Positions 1-9,395 of a DNA stretch of 22,211 nt are shown here, one piece after another (the first letter of the stretch is position 1; each line of letters starts with the position of its first letter). The notes under the pieces were generated by a model. It made no database searches, had not been told where the DNA came from, and saw only the letters and a list, made by a program, of their open reading frames with translations. The position numbers and the translations under genes are program-made. This DNA is from Cladosporium sp. IMV 00045. Its lineage: Eukaryota; Ascomycota; Dothideomycetes; Cladosporiales; Cladosporiaceae. The DNA is taken from positions 1 to 22,211 of the forward strand of contig MSJI02000486.1 in NCBI GenBank assembly GCA_001931905.2, read 5' to 3'.

Positions 1-416
1 AGGAGACCCGTGAGGTCGCCCTCCCCTGGTTCTGGGAGAACGTCAACTTCGAGGAGTTCTCCATCTGGCGCATGGACTTCAAGTACAACGACGAGCTCAC
101 CATGACCTTCATGAGCAACAACCAGATTGGTGGTTTCTTCACTCGTCTCGAGGCCAGCCGCAAGTACCTCTTCGGCTGCGGTGCCGTCTTCGGCCAGACC
201 AACGACTCCGTCATCCAGGGTGCCTTCGTCATCCGTGGCCAGGATGCTTTCCCCGCCTTCGACGTCGCCCCCGACTACGAGTCCTACCAGTTCACCAAGC
301 TCGACCCCAGCAAGCCTGAGGACAAGGAGTTCGTCGACGACATGTGGGCCTGGGACAAGCCCGTCGTGGTCGACGGCAAGACCTACGAGTTCGCCGACGG
401 CAAGGTTTTCAAGTAA
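1..416 (+). CDS. TEF4: Translation elongation factor eEF1B gamma, C-terminal part (5' truncated by window)
   Basis: The reading frame is open from base 3 to the TAA at 414-416, giving 137 residues with no start because the gene begins outside the window. The sequence matches the conserved C-terminal domain of eEF1B gamma: WFWENVNFEEFSIWRMDFKY, then ELTMTFMSNNQIGGFFTRLE, FGQTNDSVIQGAFVIRGQ, DYESYQFTKLDP, and the family ending GKVFK. In this family the gamma subunit scaffolds the nucleotide-exchange complex that recharges eEF1A with GTP in the cytosol; the N-terminal GST-like part would lie upstream. Codons are strongly biased to C in third position (GTC, CTC, AAG, GAC), as expected of a very highly expressed gene. 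Yeast has two paralogues, CAM1 and TEF4, so the symbol is a family label, not a strict orthology claim. Confidence 0.93.
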   Translation, partial: ETREVALPWFWENVNFEEFSIWRMDFKYNDELTMTFMSNNQIGGFFTRLEASRKYLFGCGAVFGQTNDSVIQGAFVIRGQDAFPAFDVAPDYESYQFTKLDPSKPEDKEFVDDMWAWDKPVVVDGKTYEFADGKVFK

Positions 417-2044
417 ACGTGGCCCGTCTTAACGAATGACCTTGATGTGACGCTGTTCTCTTTGCATGATTTCCCTTTTTTGTTACGCCCCCCGTTTTTT
501 TGTTGCATGACGGCATGAAAAACCGCGACAGCAGAGTCAATCCTTCGCCTCTGGTTGTGGTATGAGAAAGTACACGCCGAGGGAGGGAAAAAGTTTGATC
601 GTCGTCGAGCGCTCGGCTTTTACGATACGACGATACCGCGATGGAATGAATGCGCGGTGATGGTTGATAGATATGCGTGTTCTCAATATACCCTTTGCCT
701 CATCCACTTACTTGTCTATTTTCATGGTCTTTGTGCGATGTTTTCTTCCGCTGTGATGGTGCTTTGTGGTGCTATATTCTTGCCTGTGCATCTGAGAGGC
801 TTATGCTGCCGCTGAGATACATTGATTGCTGTCTTGTACTCCAGCGGACGAAGCGTGATGCGCGCCACCAATGGCGACGCTTTTTCGTGTGGTGCCCTCA
901 TCTCGTAGAACCTGAGATTTGATCAAAATTTCTCAGTCGCGCTGTTGGGTTGGTGCTTCGCGGGCGCGAAGTGTTGCTTCTGGAGGCCGCCGCTCACGAA
1001 GAAGCGTGTGTCGGCGGGTGAGGATGGCGACGTCAGTATGTTCAAGTACATCAGTTGAATCCATGTCTACTCTTATCTTGCTCTTGTGTGTCCTGGCATG
1101 TTGCCGGTATAGACGTGCTCTGCTTGGTCTCTGATGATGGTACTCCATGCCCTGCCGCTTCATGCGACTTCGTTCCAGCTTCGCGACCTCACCTGTACTG
1201 AGAGGTCCGAGATGAACGAACAACATGCGCGGTTTGCGCTGATTTATAGTGTCGTTGATTATCTTCATGGGACGGATATTCTATATCGAGAAGCAGATTG
1301 ATCATTGTATTGTGGTTCGTCGCATCATTAAGAGGTAGCGTCTCTTGGGATGGGACGCGTGAAGCTTAGGGTTGGGGTTGGGGTTGGGTCATGATAGCCT
1401 AGCAATCTGTATCGACAAGATCGATGGTTGCGCATCAAACGTTTAGACATTGAATCGCTTTCTTTGCGAAAATTCAGTCGCAGCGGGTGTTTATGAATCC
1501 ATAACCGGTATACTTATGATAGAATTAGTTGAACAGCAAGTTGAAAGAGCCCGCATCGTTGCTATGTGATCAGTATTCGATGCAGTAATGTCCCGTCGAG
1601 AAAATCTACATCGATCAATGCAAAGGAAGTCGTCCCTCGACATACCTAGTGAATCCCCACCACTGCTCAAAATCATATCCGATGAAATCACTCGAGGGTC
1701 TATATTTTCTTTGACCAGCCTGTTTGATCTTTGTCCCCAGTGCTTAGAGAGTAGCTAATTACTTGTTCCAATCGCTAGATTACCCACTGTTCGTTGGTTG
1801 ACCCGATTTGGAACCGCCTGAGTTTCCAGACGAATTTTCCTTCAAATCTCAAATATGTTGCAATATCTCGACTTAGGGTTACCTTATCGTTCTATTCAGT
1901 TCTGCCAGTACTATATAGCACACGGAGATCATTCTGGACGTATCCATTTGCTCGTATCGCGTTGAATTTTGACGGAATGGAGAGGAATTGTCACCATGAG
2001 CAAACTGTATATATAATTTTGCAACTCGAACTCATCAACAAGAG
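417..2044. other. Gene-poor spacer downstream of eEF1B gamma
   Basis: This stretch starts with the likely 3' UTR of the elongation factor gene, which has T-rich tracts near 474-483 and 495-502. After that I see only short open frames without recognisable protein motifs or codon bias. From about 1240 onward the sequence becomes richer in TA and poorer in coding signal, which would fit decayed repeat DNA. It holds the telomere-like tract at 1366-1388. No gene can be supported here. Confidence 0.6.
1366..1388 (+). repeat. Short interstitial telomere-like tract
   Basis: One TTAGGG is followed directly by TTGGGG, TTGGGG and TTGGG. TTAGGG is the usual telomere unit of filamentous fungi; the TTGGGG variants differ from it by one base. 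It is too short to mark a chromosome end and sits between ordinary sequence, so it is either an interstitial remnant (for example from end-joining repair or telomerase activity) or chance G-rich DNA. Confidence 0.5.
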
Positions 2045-2125
2045 GCCCGTATGGCGCAGTGGCAACGCATCTCACTTGTAGAACAAGGCATGAGAAGATC
2101 CCTCGTTCGATCCGGGGTGTGGGCA
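2045..2125 (+). tRNA. tRNA-Thr (anticodon TGT) with a 9-nt intron
   Basis: The full cloverleaf can be folded by hand. The acceptor arms GCCCGTA (2045-2051) and TGTGGGC (2118-2124) pair over 7 bp with two G-U pairs, and A2125 is the discriminator. The D stem is GCG/CGC with GG in its loop. The anticodon stem is TCTCA (2070-2074)/TGAGA (2091-2095), and the T arm is CCTCG-TTCGATC-CGGGG (2101-2117). Removing GAACAAGGC (2081-2089) at the canonical position after base 37 leaves loop CTTGTAA with anticodon TGT at 2077-2079, so the RNA reads ACA codons. The mature length is 72 nt before CCA addition. Internal promoter boxes are intact (A box TGGCGCAGTGG; B box around GTTCGATCC). A possible Pol III terminator of five T lies only at 2179-2183. 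Decay into a pseudogene cannot be excluded, because it sits in degenerate sequence. Confidence 0.8.
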
Positions 2126-2167
2126 TCACCAGGAAACATCCTCGTGGTAAACCTCTTACTTGGGCTA

Positions 2168-2274
2168 AGTTCCACCACTTTTTGCGCGATTTTGTGGAAC
2201 TCTGCTTTGCTAAGCAGTGAATGAGCTTCCAGGGTGACAGACGGCGGGACATTGCTGCATCGATTGAACGATGC
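2168..2274 (+). other. Cluster of three stem-loops directly downstream of the tRNA
   Basis: Three perfect inverted repeats follow each other within 107 nt. AGTTCCAC (2168-2175) pairs with GTGGAACT (2194-2201). CTGCTT (2202-2207) pairs with AAGCAG (2212-2217) across a 4-nt loop. GCATCG (2257-2262) pairs with CGATGC (2269-2274) across a 6-nt loop. The first two abut with no gap. The first loop carries the T5 run that could end Pol III transcription of the tRNA. Whether this is an RNA (tRNA trailer, tRNA-derived SINE, other ncRNA) or chance is unknown. Confidence 0.4.
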
Positions 2275-2399
2275 GCAGGGTCATTATCTATCACCGTCGT
2301 CGATATTCCATCCAAATTATCCGACGAAGTGAGGTCTGCAACTTTGGACTTTTCACTTTGTTATCTATACATTGAACGTGGTCTATATATTTAAAAAGT

Positions 2400-2451
2400 G
2401 ATGATCGATCATCTATCACTATAATACGTCAGGTGATCGATTCAATCGATC
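2400..2451. repeat. Two ATCGATC-based perfect palindromes
   Basis: GATGATCGATCATC (2400-2413) is a perfect 14-bp palindrome. GATCGATT (2435-2442) and AATCGATC (2444-2451) form an 8-bp inverted repeat around a single C. Both share the core GATCGAT and lie 21 bp apart in otherwise AT-rich DNA. They could be protein-binding sites or relics of a repeat; nothing here names a function. Confidence 0.45.
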
Positions 2452-3211
2452 GTTTCAACGTTGTTCCCCGGTCTTGTATTATTGCATACTGGTTAGTAAG
2501 CGACGAAGCCGAGAATCTCGCCAAGTCCGCACGATCGGAGCATTCAAGCCAACCACTTTGCGTATTGCCGTAGGTAATGTAAAATCTATGGAGATAGAGT
2601 CTAAAAGCTGAGAGGTACATAGCTTAACAGTACTCACTTGGAAATTGTCATTATACGTAGTATATCACGGATTCCAGTACATGCGAAAGATGCTGTTCAG
2701 CCAGCCAATCACGATGAAGCAAGCTCAGGAATGCACGCTTTCGTACAGCAGTAGCTGAACCACGACATTGACCTTTTCTTTGTCTTCGCGAAGACGACGA
2801 TAGCAAAGGTACACAGTGGAAATCATACCGCTAGTAATTATCACTGTATCTGATAGAGGAGCATCACCTTCCATCGGCCTTGATAAGCGTAGATCGAGCC
2901 TTTTTTTGTACGACACCTCGAGCCGAAGAATAGATAGCTAACAACCAATAGCTGGACTGAACATGTCATTAGAAGCTCTTGATATTCAGTTAGGAGGGTC
3001 TGTAGCGTGTGCTTGACTAAGTAAGGAATCGCTCTTATCGCTGTCCAATCACCCTATTATTCTTTTCGATGTTTTTGGATTGCTGGTAGATGCACCGCAA
3101 AACTGAGATTTCCCGACAAACAGTCGCTCCTCTCCATGGCAAATCAATATTTGACTATAAGTAGCTTGATGATATTTGTATAAAGGCAAAAAAGTTTCTT
3201 GCATCAGTCAT

Positions 3212-3355
3212 CGCCTCTCTCAAAGGCAAAGGGGCGTTTCAGGCACAGCATGCCTGATGGTACTAGCATGAATGTATTGAGATGCTCAGAATACGTATTG
3301 CCTCTCTTGAAAGTAAGGGAAGGCTTCAAGTAAAGTATGCCGGCTGGCAATAGCA
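3212..3355. repeat. Degenerate tandem duplication, period 87 bp, with transition-biased differences
   Basis: Bases 3212-3268 and 3299-3355 align without gaps over 57 positions. They share blocks such as GCCTCTCT, TTCA, TGG and TAGCA. By hand count about 18 positions differ, of which about 13 are C/T or G/A transitions. Such bias is what RIP leaves in duplicated DNA of filamentous ascomycetes. The element it came from is not recognisable. Confidence 0.5.
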
Positions 3356-3742
3356 AAGTCTCTTTCGCCGACAAAAGCATCTCTCAGTAGTTAGGGAACA
3401 CTCTGAGTACAACACGTCTAATGATACTGCCATACAGACACCGAAATTTCAGCAAAAGCTTCAATCTTTCGTCAAGCCATCTGCACGTAGTGTTCCAAGT
3501 AGGTGGGAATTGGTACATGGCTGCCTTACATTCTCTTCTCAAGGCGGCGGCCGATTCGAAATATAACACGCCTTTGGCCGGTATCAACAATGAACAGACG
3601 TCTGACTAATGAGGTAATGGACGATGGGGTCATTGGCAGGCACTGTGATCGACCACCTTACGTATGCATCGAACAAGAGATTCAAGAGATCCAATCTATA
3701 CAGCACACAGTAGACAAATCGATCGAAATACTGCTACACCCA

Positions 3743-4870
3743 TCAAAGCCTATGCTTCTCCCTCTCCAACGTCGCCTTCAACCCCACCATCTCCCCCTCC
3801 TTAATCCCCAGATCCTTCGGCGTAACAACATCCGGCTTATGCGCCTTTCCCCAATCGCCCTCCTTTTCAAAAGCCTTGAACATCAACGCCATCTCCTCGC
3901 CAAACTCCTTCCCCCAAAGTCCCTCATACTGCTCCTGCGAGACTTCCACGTACGTTGTGCGGCGGCCTGTCACATCGATCCAGGCTTGCAGGTAGTCCAT
4001 GTAGGGGCCTTGCTCGGTGTAGAGGAAGGCGTATTTGGCGGGTGTGGAGACCGAAGGGTTCTTGAGAATCGCTGAGACGATCACGCCCGTGTTGGTGTCA
4101 GTGTCGCCTGCGTAGTACATGTGCGTGTTGGAGCTTATGGGCTGGAGGGAGATGTGCGAGCCGTAGCTGCCGGGCTGGGGAGGTTTCTTAGTGATTGTAC
4201 AAGAAGAGCTTTCCAGTTGCCACTTACGAGCTCCGACGGCTTCATCATTGGATAAGACCAGAAGTTGGACGTGAATAGACCAATCCAGAGAAAGGTCGTC
4301 TTCTTGGCCAAGTTAGGGAATTCTGCTTTGATGCGGTCGGCAGCTTTGTCTTTGCCCTGGATGTTGATCAGTATGATGAATCGTTCGGTGTGAAGTTGAT
4401 ATCTTACGTCCATGTGAGGCACATAGTAAGCCTTCCCACCCAGCTTCTCACCAGAAGGTAGCGTATGCAATACCAAATGTTCAAGAGTGGAGATCTTGCT
4501 AGCAGCAGTAGCGATATTGACAAGTTGCTGAGTTTCCTTCTCTGCAGCAGCTAGGGCACCTTTCTCCATCATGTACTCGAAGAAATTGGTAACGCCAAAG
4601 ACAGCGTTTGCTCCCTTGATCATAGTGTTAGGCAAGCGAATGATCGATAATACACCATTTTTAGCTCACCTGGAATGCTTTCTCCAAAGAAGCAACATCG
4701 TTATAGTCAGCAGCGGCAAGCTCGGCTCCAGCTTCGCTCAAGGCCTTTGCGCCAGCAGAGGTGTTGTTCCTGGTAATACCTCTGACCTTCCAGCCTTCTT
4801 TGAGCATATGTCTTGCGACGGAGCCACCAAGGCCTCCAGTCGCACCGCAGATGACGATAAGTTTGGTCAT
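3743..4870 (-). CDS. NmrA-like family NAD(P)-binding protein (atypical short-chain dehydrogenase)
   Basis: Four coding exons, complement(3743..4174, 4228..4356, 4408..4614, 4670..4870), give 322 residues, a normal length for the family. Introns of 55, 51 and 53 nt have GTGAGC, GTAAGA and GTAAGT donors and all fall in phase 0. The N-terminus MTKLIVICGATGGLGG carries the Rossmann nucleotide loop GxxGxxG (G9, G12, G15), followed by VRGITRN after the second strand, AVFGVTNFFE, and later AGDTDTNTGVIV, all typical of NmrA-like proteins. Family members include the nitrogen regulator NmrA and isoflavone-reductase-like redox sensors or enzymes; which applies here cannot be told. The start is the ATG at 4870, the first in frame. 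The gene is divergent from the small gene at 5602 and has no biosynthetic neighbours. The second intron is 51 nt and stop-free, so unspliced mRNA would still be translated. Confidence 0.88.
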
Positions 4871-5601
4871 TGTTGGCAAGTTGCAATGTGTAAGAGTGTT
4901 TCCAACAATTGAATGGTAAAGTGCTTAAGCAGTGTGACTACCCTGGCAGTGAAAGCATTACAGAGACCAAGGAGGAAGCCAGAAGCTTTATGCTTTCACT
5001 CTCCTCGCAGGGTCCTGCACGAACAGCATGGCTTGGTAATCGCATCAGGGCTAGAAGTCGATAGCTGATGAAGATGGACGCCACGATGGCGTCTCGCGTT
5101 CGCAAGTTGTCCGGATCCTGCAGATAACAAGGCAATAAACGGAGAATTGACTTGCTGACAGATCGAGATGTTTAGTTAGAAAGGAGGAGTTGGTCTCCTG
5201 ATGTAAGCAAATAATATATGGGAGGGCTTGTAGGCGAGGTGGGGCTTGTGGCTTGATGATTGGAAGTAGATTAGCTCTTCGTGTAGATGTGCATCAACTT
5301 TATTACAGTTTGTACCACCTTTTTTTTGTTGATGATTGAGAACGCGAAATCAAAATACACAAGCGATGCAGACGAGAATCCAACTCTTGTGCTCCTGCAC
5401 TTGCCGTTCGACGCTACTCTTTACATTCATCAGCCCTTGAGAATACTGTCACTGCAGCTCCAGCTTCCTCTGCTGCCCTCGCTTAGGCAATAATCTAAGC
5501 GACTTCCAACATCGTTTCAAACATACAACCCAATCAAACACTTCCAACTTATCACGTAGAAAGACAACATCGACTTCTTCTACTCGACCAACCAGCCCAA
5601 C
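4871..5601. promoter_or_regulatory. Divergent intergenic region between the NmrA-like gene and the gene at 5602
   Basis: This 731-bp stretch separates two outward-reading genes, so it should hold both promoters and 5' UTRs. I see a T8 run near 5322 and an inverted CCAAT-type element (TGATTGG) at 5257-5263, on the side nearer the plus-strand gene. No TATA box or other defined site stands out, and no coding region is supported. Confidence 0.5.
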
Positions 5602-6295
5602 ATGATGTCCCACATCTTCCACCGAATCCCCAGCCTCGACAACCTGCCGCAAACACCAACCGAAGAAGAACGCCTACGCAACATCCTCAAGAGCCTCGCT
5701 ACGCAGAAGAGAGCCGTGCAGTAAGCCATGGATGCTCCAACCCTCACAATTTCCAAACCAAAACCCACTAACCCACCACCGCAGCACCAGCATCCTCTCC
5801 ACCGCGCAACAAACCCTCGCCACCCTTCCCTCCGCACCCACCCAAAACGCAACAACTACAGCAGACCTCACGCCAGCCCAAAAAGAAGAAGCACAAGCCC
5901 ACCTCGTCGCCTCCCTAGACTTCAAGCGCACAACATACCCAGAACCGCCAAACCCGCCGCCGCCACCCTCAGATTCCATCGCGCAAGCGCCCTTGCTGCC
6001 GCAGGTCAAAGCGACGCTTGAGGCGGTGCGGTTGCTGGAGGAGTATGATGCCGTTTGGGCTATGGGGAGGAAGCCGTACGAGAGGGAGTTGGAGAGGTTG
6101 AAGAGGAAGAATGGCAAGGATGCTGTTGGAAGTGGTGCTGGTGGGGAGAAGAGGAAGTCCGCTGGGGAGGGGAGGGAGACTAGAAAAGACTCAGCGACTG
6201 GGTTGCAGAAAGCGGTGCCGCAGCAGAGTGGTGCTCGGAGGAGCAGCGTGGTGGATGAGAGTCGTGATCCGAGGAGGGCAAGGGCGCCCTTGTGA
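5602..6295 (+). CDS. Hypothetical protein, 209 aa, family not recognised
   Basis: Two exons, 5602..5720 and 5785..6295, joined over a 64-nt intron with donor GTAAGC, branch CACTAAC and acceptor GCAG; the split codon is CA|C. The protein starts MMSHIFHRIPSLDNLPQTPT, so the second ATG (5605) could also be used. Residues about 20-50 look helical (EEERLRNILKSLATQKRAVQ). A proline run follows (PEPPNPPPPP), then a helical charged stretch around YDAVWAMGRKPYERELERLK, and a basic, Ser/Arg-rich tail ending DPRRARAPL. No catalytic motif, signal peptide or membrane segment is visible. The tail could carry a nuclear localisation signal, but I do not assign a function. It converges on the GCP2 gene, with 214 bp (6296-6509) between the stops and no gene there. 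The model rests on consistent splice signals and frame, not on homology. Confidence 0.65.
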
Positions 6296-6509
6296 GCAGA
6301 AAAGCATGGGAGGAGATGGCAAGGATTCAAGCAAGGTGAAGGGAGTGGAAATTTCTGAATGGGTTGGGCGGAAGCACCAATTCCTCGCTTGAAAGCATGA
6401 TCCTTCATGGTCTTCGTTATTTAGCAGCGTGCAGGACGAAGCACAACAGCATGTCCCAGCAAGGCGCATCAGTAGAAGTAGCGGCACCGACAGCTCAAAG
6501 ACACCACAC

Positions 6510-9395
6510 CTAGAAACCCTCCACGCTCGCACCAGGCCCAGGTCTTCCATCAGGTCCGCCCTCAGCAGCCATACTCAACCTAGCACACAAGCCCAAGAAA
6601 CCAACAGTCTCCGTAGCGGCGAGGTAGTTCAGAGCGTCGAGCAAAATCTTCAAGTGCCTTGAAAAGTGCTGTTCATACTGCTGCAAGATGGAGAAGAGCT
6701 TCTTGAGCTTCTCGTCGTCGACAGACTCGACGTTGGTAGAGGCTTGCTCGAGATAGCGGGTCAGGCTGGCTGTGTAGTTTGCGAAGAGGGCGCAGGTGCC
6801 GGTGACTTTTGAGTTGATCTGTGACGTGTGAGAGTGCGTTGCAAGAGGTGGTGATGAATGGATTTATGACTTACGCGCAGGAGTTTGCTGTTCGTCAGCA
6901 TGCACTCCTTCAAGCAGGTGGCGAGAAAGTCGACATGATCTTGCATCAGCTCATCGACTGTACGCTTGGGTCCACCGGGAGCGGGCTTATTGTCGGAATT
7001 GGATCCTGACATGTCTTCTGAAGCGTTCAGGCGGCTCATGAAAGCTCTCCAGTTCGGCTCAATGACTTCTGATGTGCAGAAGTAGAGAAGTTGTTGCACG
7101 AAGATGAGCATGCGGGACCTGGATGATCGTGTTAGTATTGCTGGAGAAAACCATGTTGTCAGACAACTCCACTCACCTCAGGCACCATGCTCTCTTCTTC
7201 CAAAGCTCTATCTTCGGGTTTCCAGTCTTCCTGCGCCAGACGCCAATATCTTTCACAGGTCTACTTCCTGTGCTGCTGCTCATATCACGCTTCGCTGTAC
7301 CGATACCACCAGCATCGCACCAAGAATTGATGAGCTGACCCTCAAGATGCTTCAGACTCAACAAATATCTGAACAGCAACTGGTAACGTGTGAGTGTCAC
7401 ACGCGAGATGATCAATGAAAGCGGAAAAGGCACTCCGAAGTCCAGAGTCAGCGCCTCGTGAGCTGAGATCTCTTTCTCATCCTTGCCATTGACACTGTCA
7501 GCGGCGGGCGTGTAACTATTAGTCATGCTTGTCGTATCCGCGTCCATGCCTTGCACGTTGACAACGCGCATCAGCCATCCCACAAGCCCGGTATCAGCCA
7601 TGTTGACTCGAACGTCTTCTTTGAACGGGTCTTCTGAAGCGACCGAGCCCGGTGTGTGCAAGACCAGATCCAGCAAAGATTGCAGCTTGCCCACATTGGC
7701 CGATCTAGCGCTCTTGCGGAGCTCTGATTGCGATAACTCCAAGAAGTAGGTGAACCAATCGGAGCGATCAAGGAAGAAGTAGTGTTTGAGACTGCTCAAC
7801 CTTTGTGGTAACTGGTGGGTTGTGAGCAGCAATCGCATGAGAGCTGCATTGGCATCTGTATAGGCTTGGTTGACGTTGGAGATGAAGTTCAGATCGAAGA
7901 TATCATGTGGAATGCCGGTGGTAGAGGAGAGATCGGTGTTGAACGTGGAGGAAAAGTCAACCCCAGACGAACATTCTCGCACCACGTTGAGGTACTTGCC
8001 CGCCAGCAGTACCCGCTCTTTCACGCCTTCAAGTTGAGGAGGTACCAACTCATGTCGGAGAGTGTATCGCTTTTCCCAGTACTCATCCGTGTAGTCTTGC
8101 TCCAGAAGCTCTCGTTTGATCGATTTTGCTTCTTTGACCAGAAATTCTTGATGTGGATCTTTGACGTTGCCGTGATGTAGCCATTCATTAAGCATGCGCA
8201 CATACGGCTTCGAAGCATCCCTGAGTAACATTGAAAGCAGCTCTTTCGCCTGAGGATCACCGCTCATAGCTTGTAATCGTCGTGTCAACAACGACAGCAA
8301 GGCTCCACCGATGCATGACTTCTTCCCCTTGGCGGAAGCTCCAGGGCCTTCTTTCAGCGATGCGAGTACATTCTCAAACTCGTCCTCCTCATCCTCATCT
8401 TCGTCCTCATCCTCAATGGGGTTACCGATCAACGCGTTCTCTGTCAAAACCTCCTGCGCAAGCGCATACAGTTGAGACATGACATGAGCGCTCTTTTTCA
8501 GGTAAAGCGACATCTGATGCAGACTGAACCCGTCGTTTGTGAGGTACTGGTTCTCCAATTGAGCCACCAGGATGAGGAAATCCTTCTGCAATTTCCGTAT
8601 CGCAGCACACAGGGCGTGGCTCACACTGCCGTAGTCGTCTCTGCTCATGACTTCACAGAATGCTTCCAAGGCCGAAGCGTGGGTGGCGGTTCGCAAGATC
8701 TGCAATGCCAGATCTCGTAGACTAGGGTCAACTCCAGATGTAACAGCATAATTCGGTCCAGTAAGGCGGCTCTTCTCATCAAACGGATCGTATGGCTCTT
8801 GGCTACGCGTCCTTTCCGTAGAGAATGTGATGTGCTGTCCTTCGAAGCCAAGCAGTACAAACAGCAGGTCATCGATCAATGTCTTCTCTTGATCTTGCAA
8901 GCTGACTCCAGCCAGGGAAGAGGGTGTGAGGCTCGTAGGCGCATGCTTGGCTTGTGGTGGGACTGACACCCTGCTGGCTAGCGGAGCATGATTTGGCGCA
9001 GGAGACAACAGTGTCGCGGTTGGACTCCATACTTGAGGAGCTGGTGTCTTTTCCACCTCCGGCTTTTGCGAGATTGACCTCCTCTTTGCATCCACTTCAG
9101 GTCTTGGGCTCCGTCTTTGATCCTCGTGTGTTTGCGTAGTTTGGAGTGGTGTTTTGGTGCGTCTGATGGTGGCTTCTTGCTCTATTGCCCTTCGCCTAGT
9201 CGAGCTTTCGGTGGTAGTCGTATTTGATCTGCGTACTTGCGACGATTGTGAACCTGACCGACTGTCGCCAGAGTTGTTGTTATTCCTCAATCGGTCAGTC
9301 GCAGCGCTGGCTGGGCGGGATTGTTGTTGACGTAGGGCGGCTGAGGCTCGTCTTTCAGCGACTGAAGCTCCACGAGACGGCGGGTTGGAGGCCAT
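6510..9395 (-). CDS. spc97: Gamma-tubulin complex component 2 (Spc97/Alp4/GCP2)
   Basis: Three exons, complement(6510..6818, 6875..7118, 7177..9395), encode 923 residues; introns are 58 nt (branch ACTAAC) and 56 nt. Residues 1-170 are a Ser/Arg/Pro-rich, probably disordered tail. From about 172 the GCP fold begins (LIDDLLFVLLGFEGQ), with GCP2-like blocks DYGSVSHALCAAIRKLQKDF, PYVRMLNEWLHHGNVKDPHQ, EDYTDEYW-type and GKYLNVVREC, then the C-terminal gamma-tubulin-binding domain (LSLKHLEGQL, RMLIFVQQLLYF, DFLATCLKECMLTN, HFSRHLKILLDAL). GCP2 pairs with GCP3 in the small complex that nucleates microtubules at spindle pole bodies. An Asp/Glu run near residue 330 (coded around 8380-8415) is an insert in the N-terminal domain. 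The ATG at 9395 is the first in frame. The gene is divergent from PUP2. Confidence 0.93.

Larger units (their letters stand above)
2126..3742. other. Gene-poor, repeat-like spacer between the tRNA and the NmrA-like gene
   Basis: I find no protein-coding gene in these 1.6 kb: open frames are short, low in codon bias and match no family I recognise. What is present is structured or repetitive DNA: three stem-loops (2168-2274), two ATCGAT-type palindromes (2400-2451) and a decayed 87-bp-period duplication (3212-3355). Frequent TA and a transition-rich repeat suggest an old transposon or repeat eroded by RIP, but no terminal repeat, reverse transcriptase or transposase motif survives to name it. 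Confidence 0.55.

Noticed and set aside
127..432. 101-aa plus-strand frame overlapping the first gene
   Set aside because: Ser/Pro/Thr-rich off-frame reading of the eEF1B gamma coding sequence.
933..1268. 111-aa minus-strand frame in the gene-poor spacer
   Set aside because: Charged but without recognisable domain, codon bias or splice context; not enough to call a gene.
1794..2315. 95-aa plus and 128-aa minus frames around the tRNA
   Set aside because: Both run through the tRNA gene and carry no protein motif.
3503..4075. 190-aa plus-strand frame
   Set aside because: Its second half is antisense to the last NmrA-like exon and its first half is spacer; no motif.
5674..6408. 244-aa open frame on the minus strand
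   Set aside because: It overlaps the two-exon plus-strand gene, its product is a low-complexity Leu/Ser/Gly string with no motif, and the plus strand has proper splice signals.
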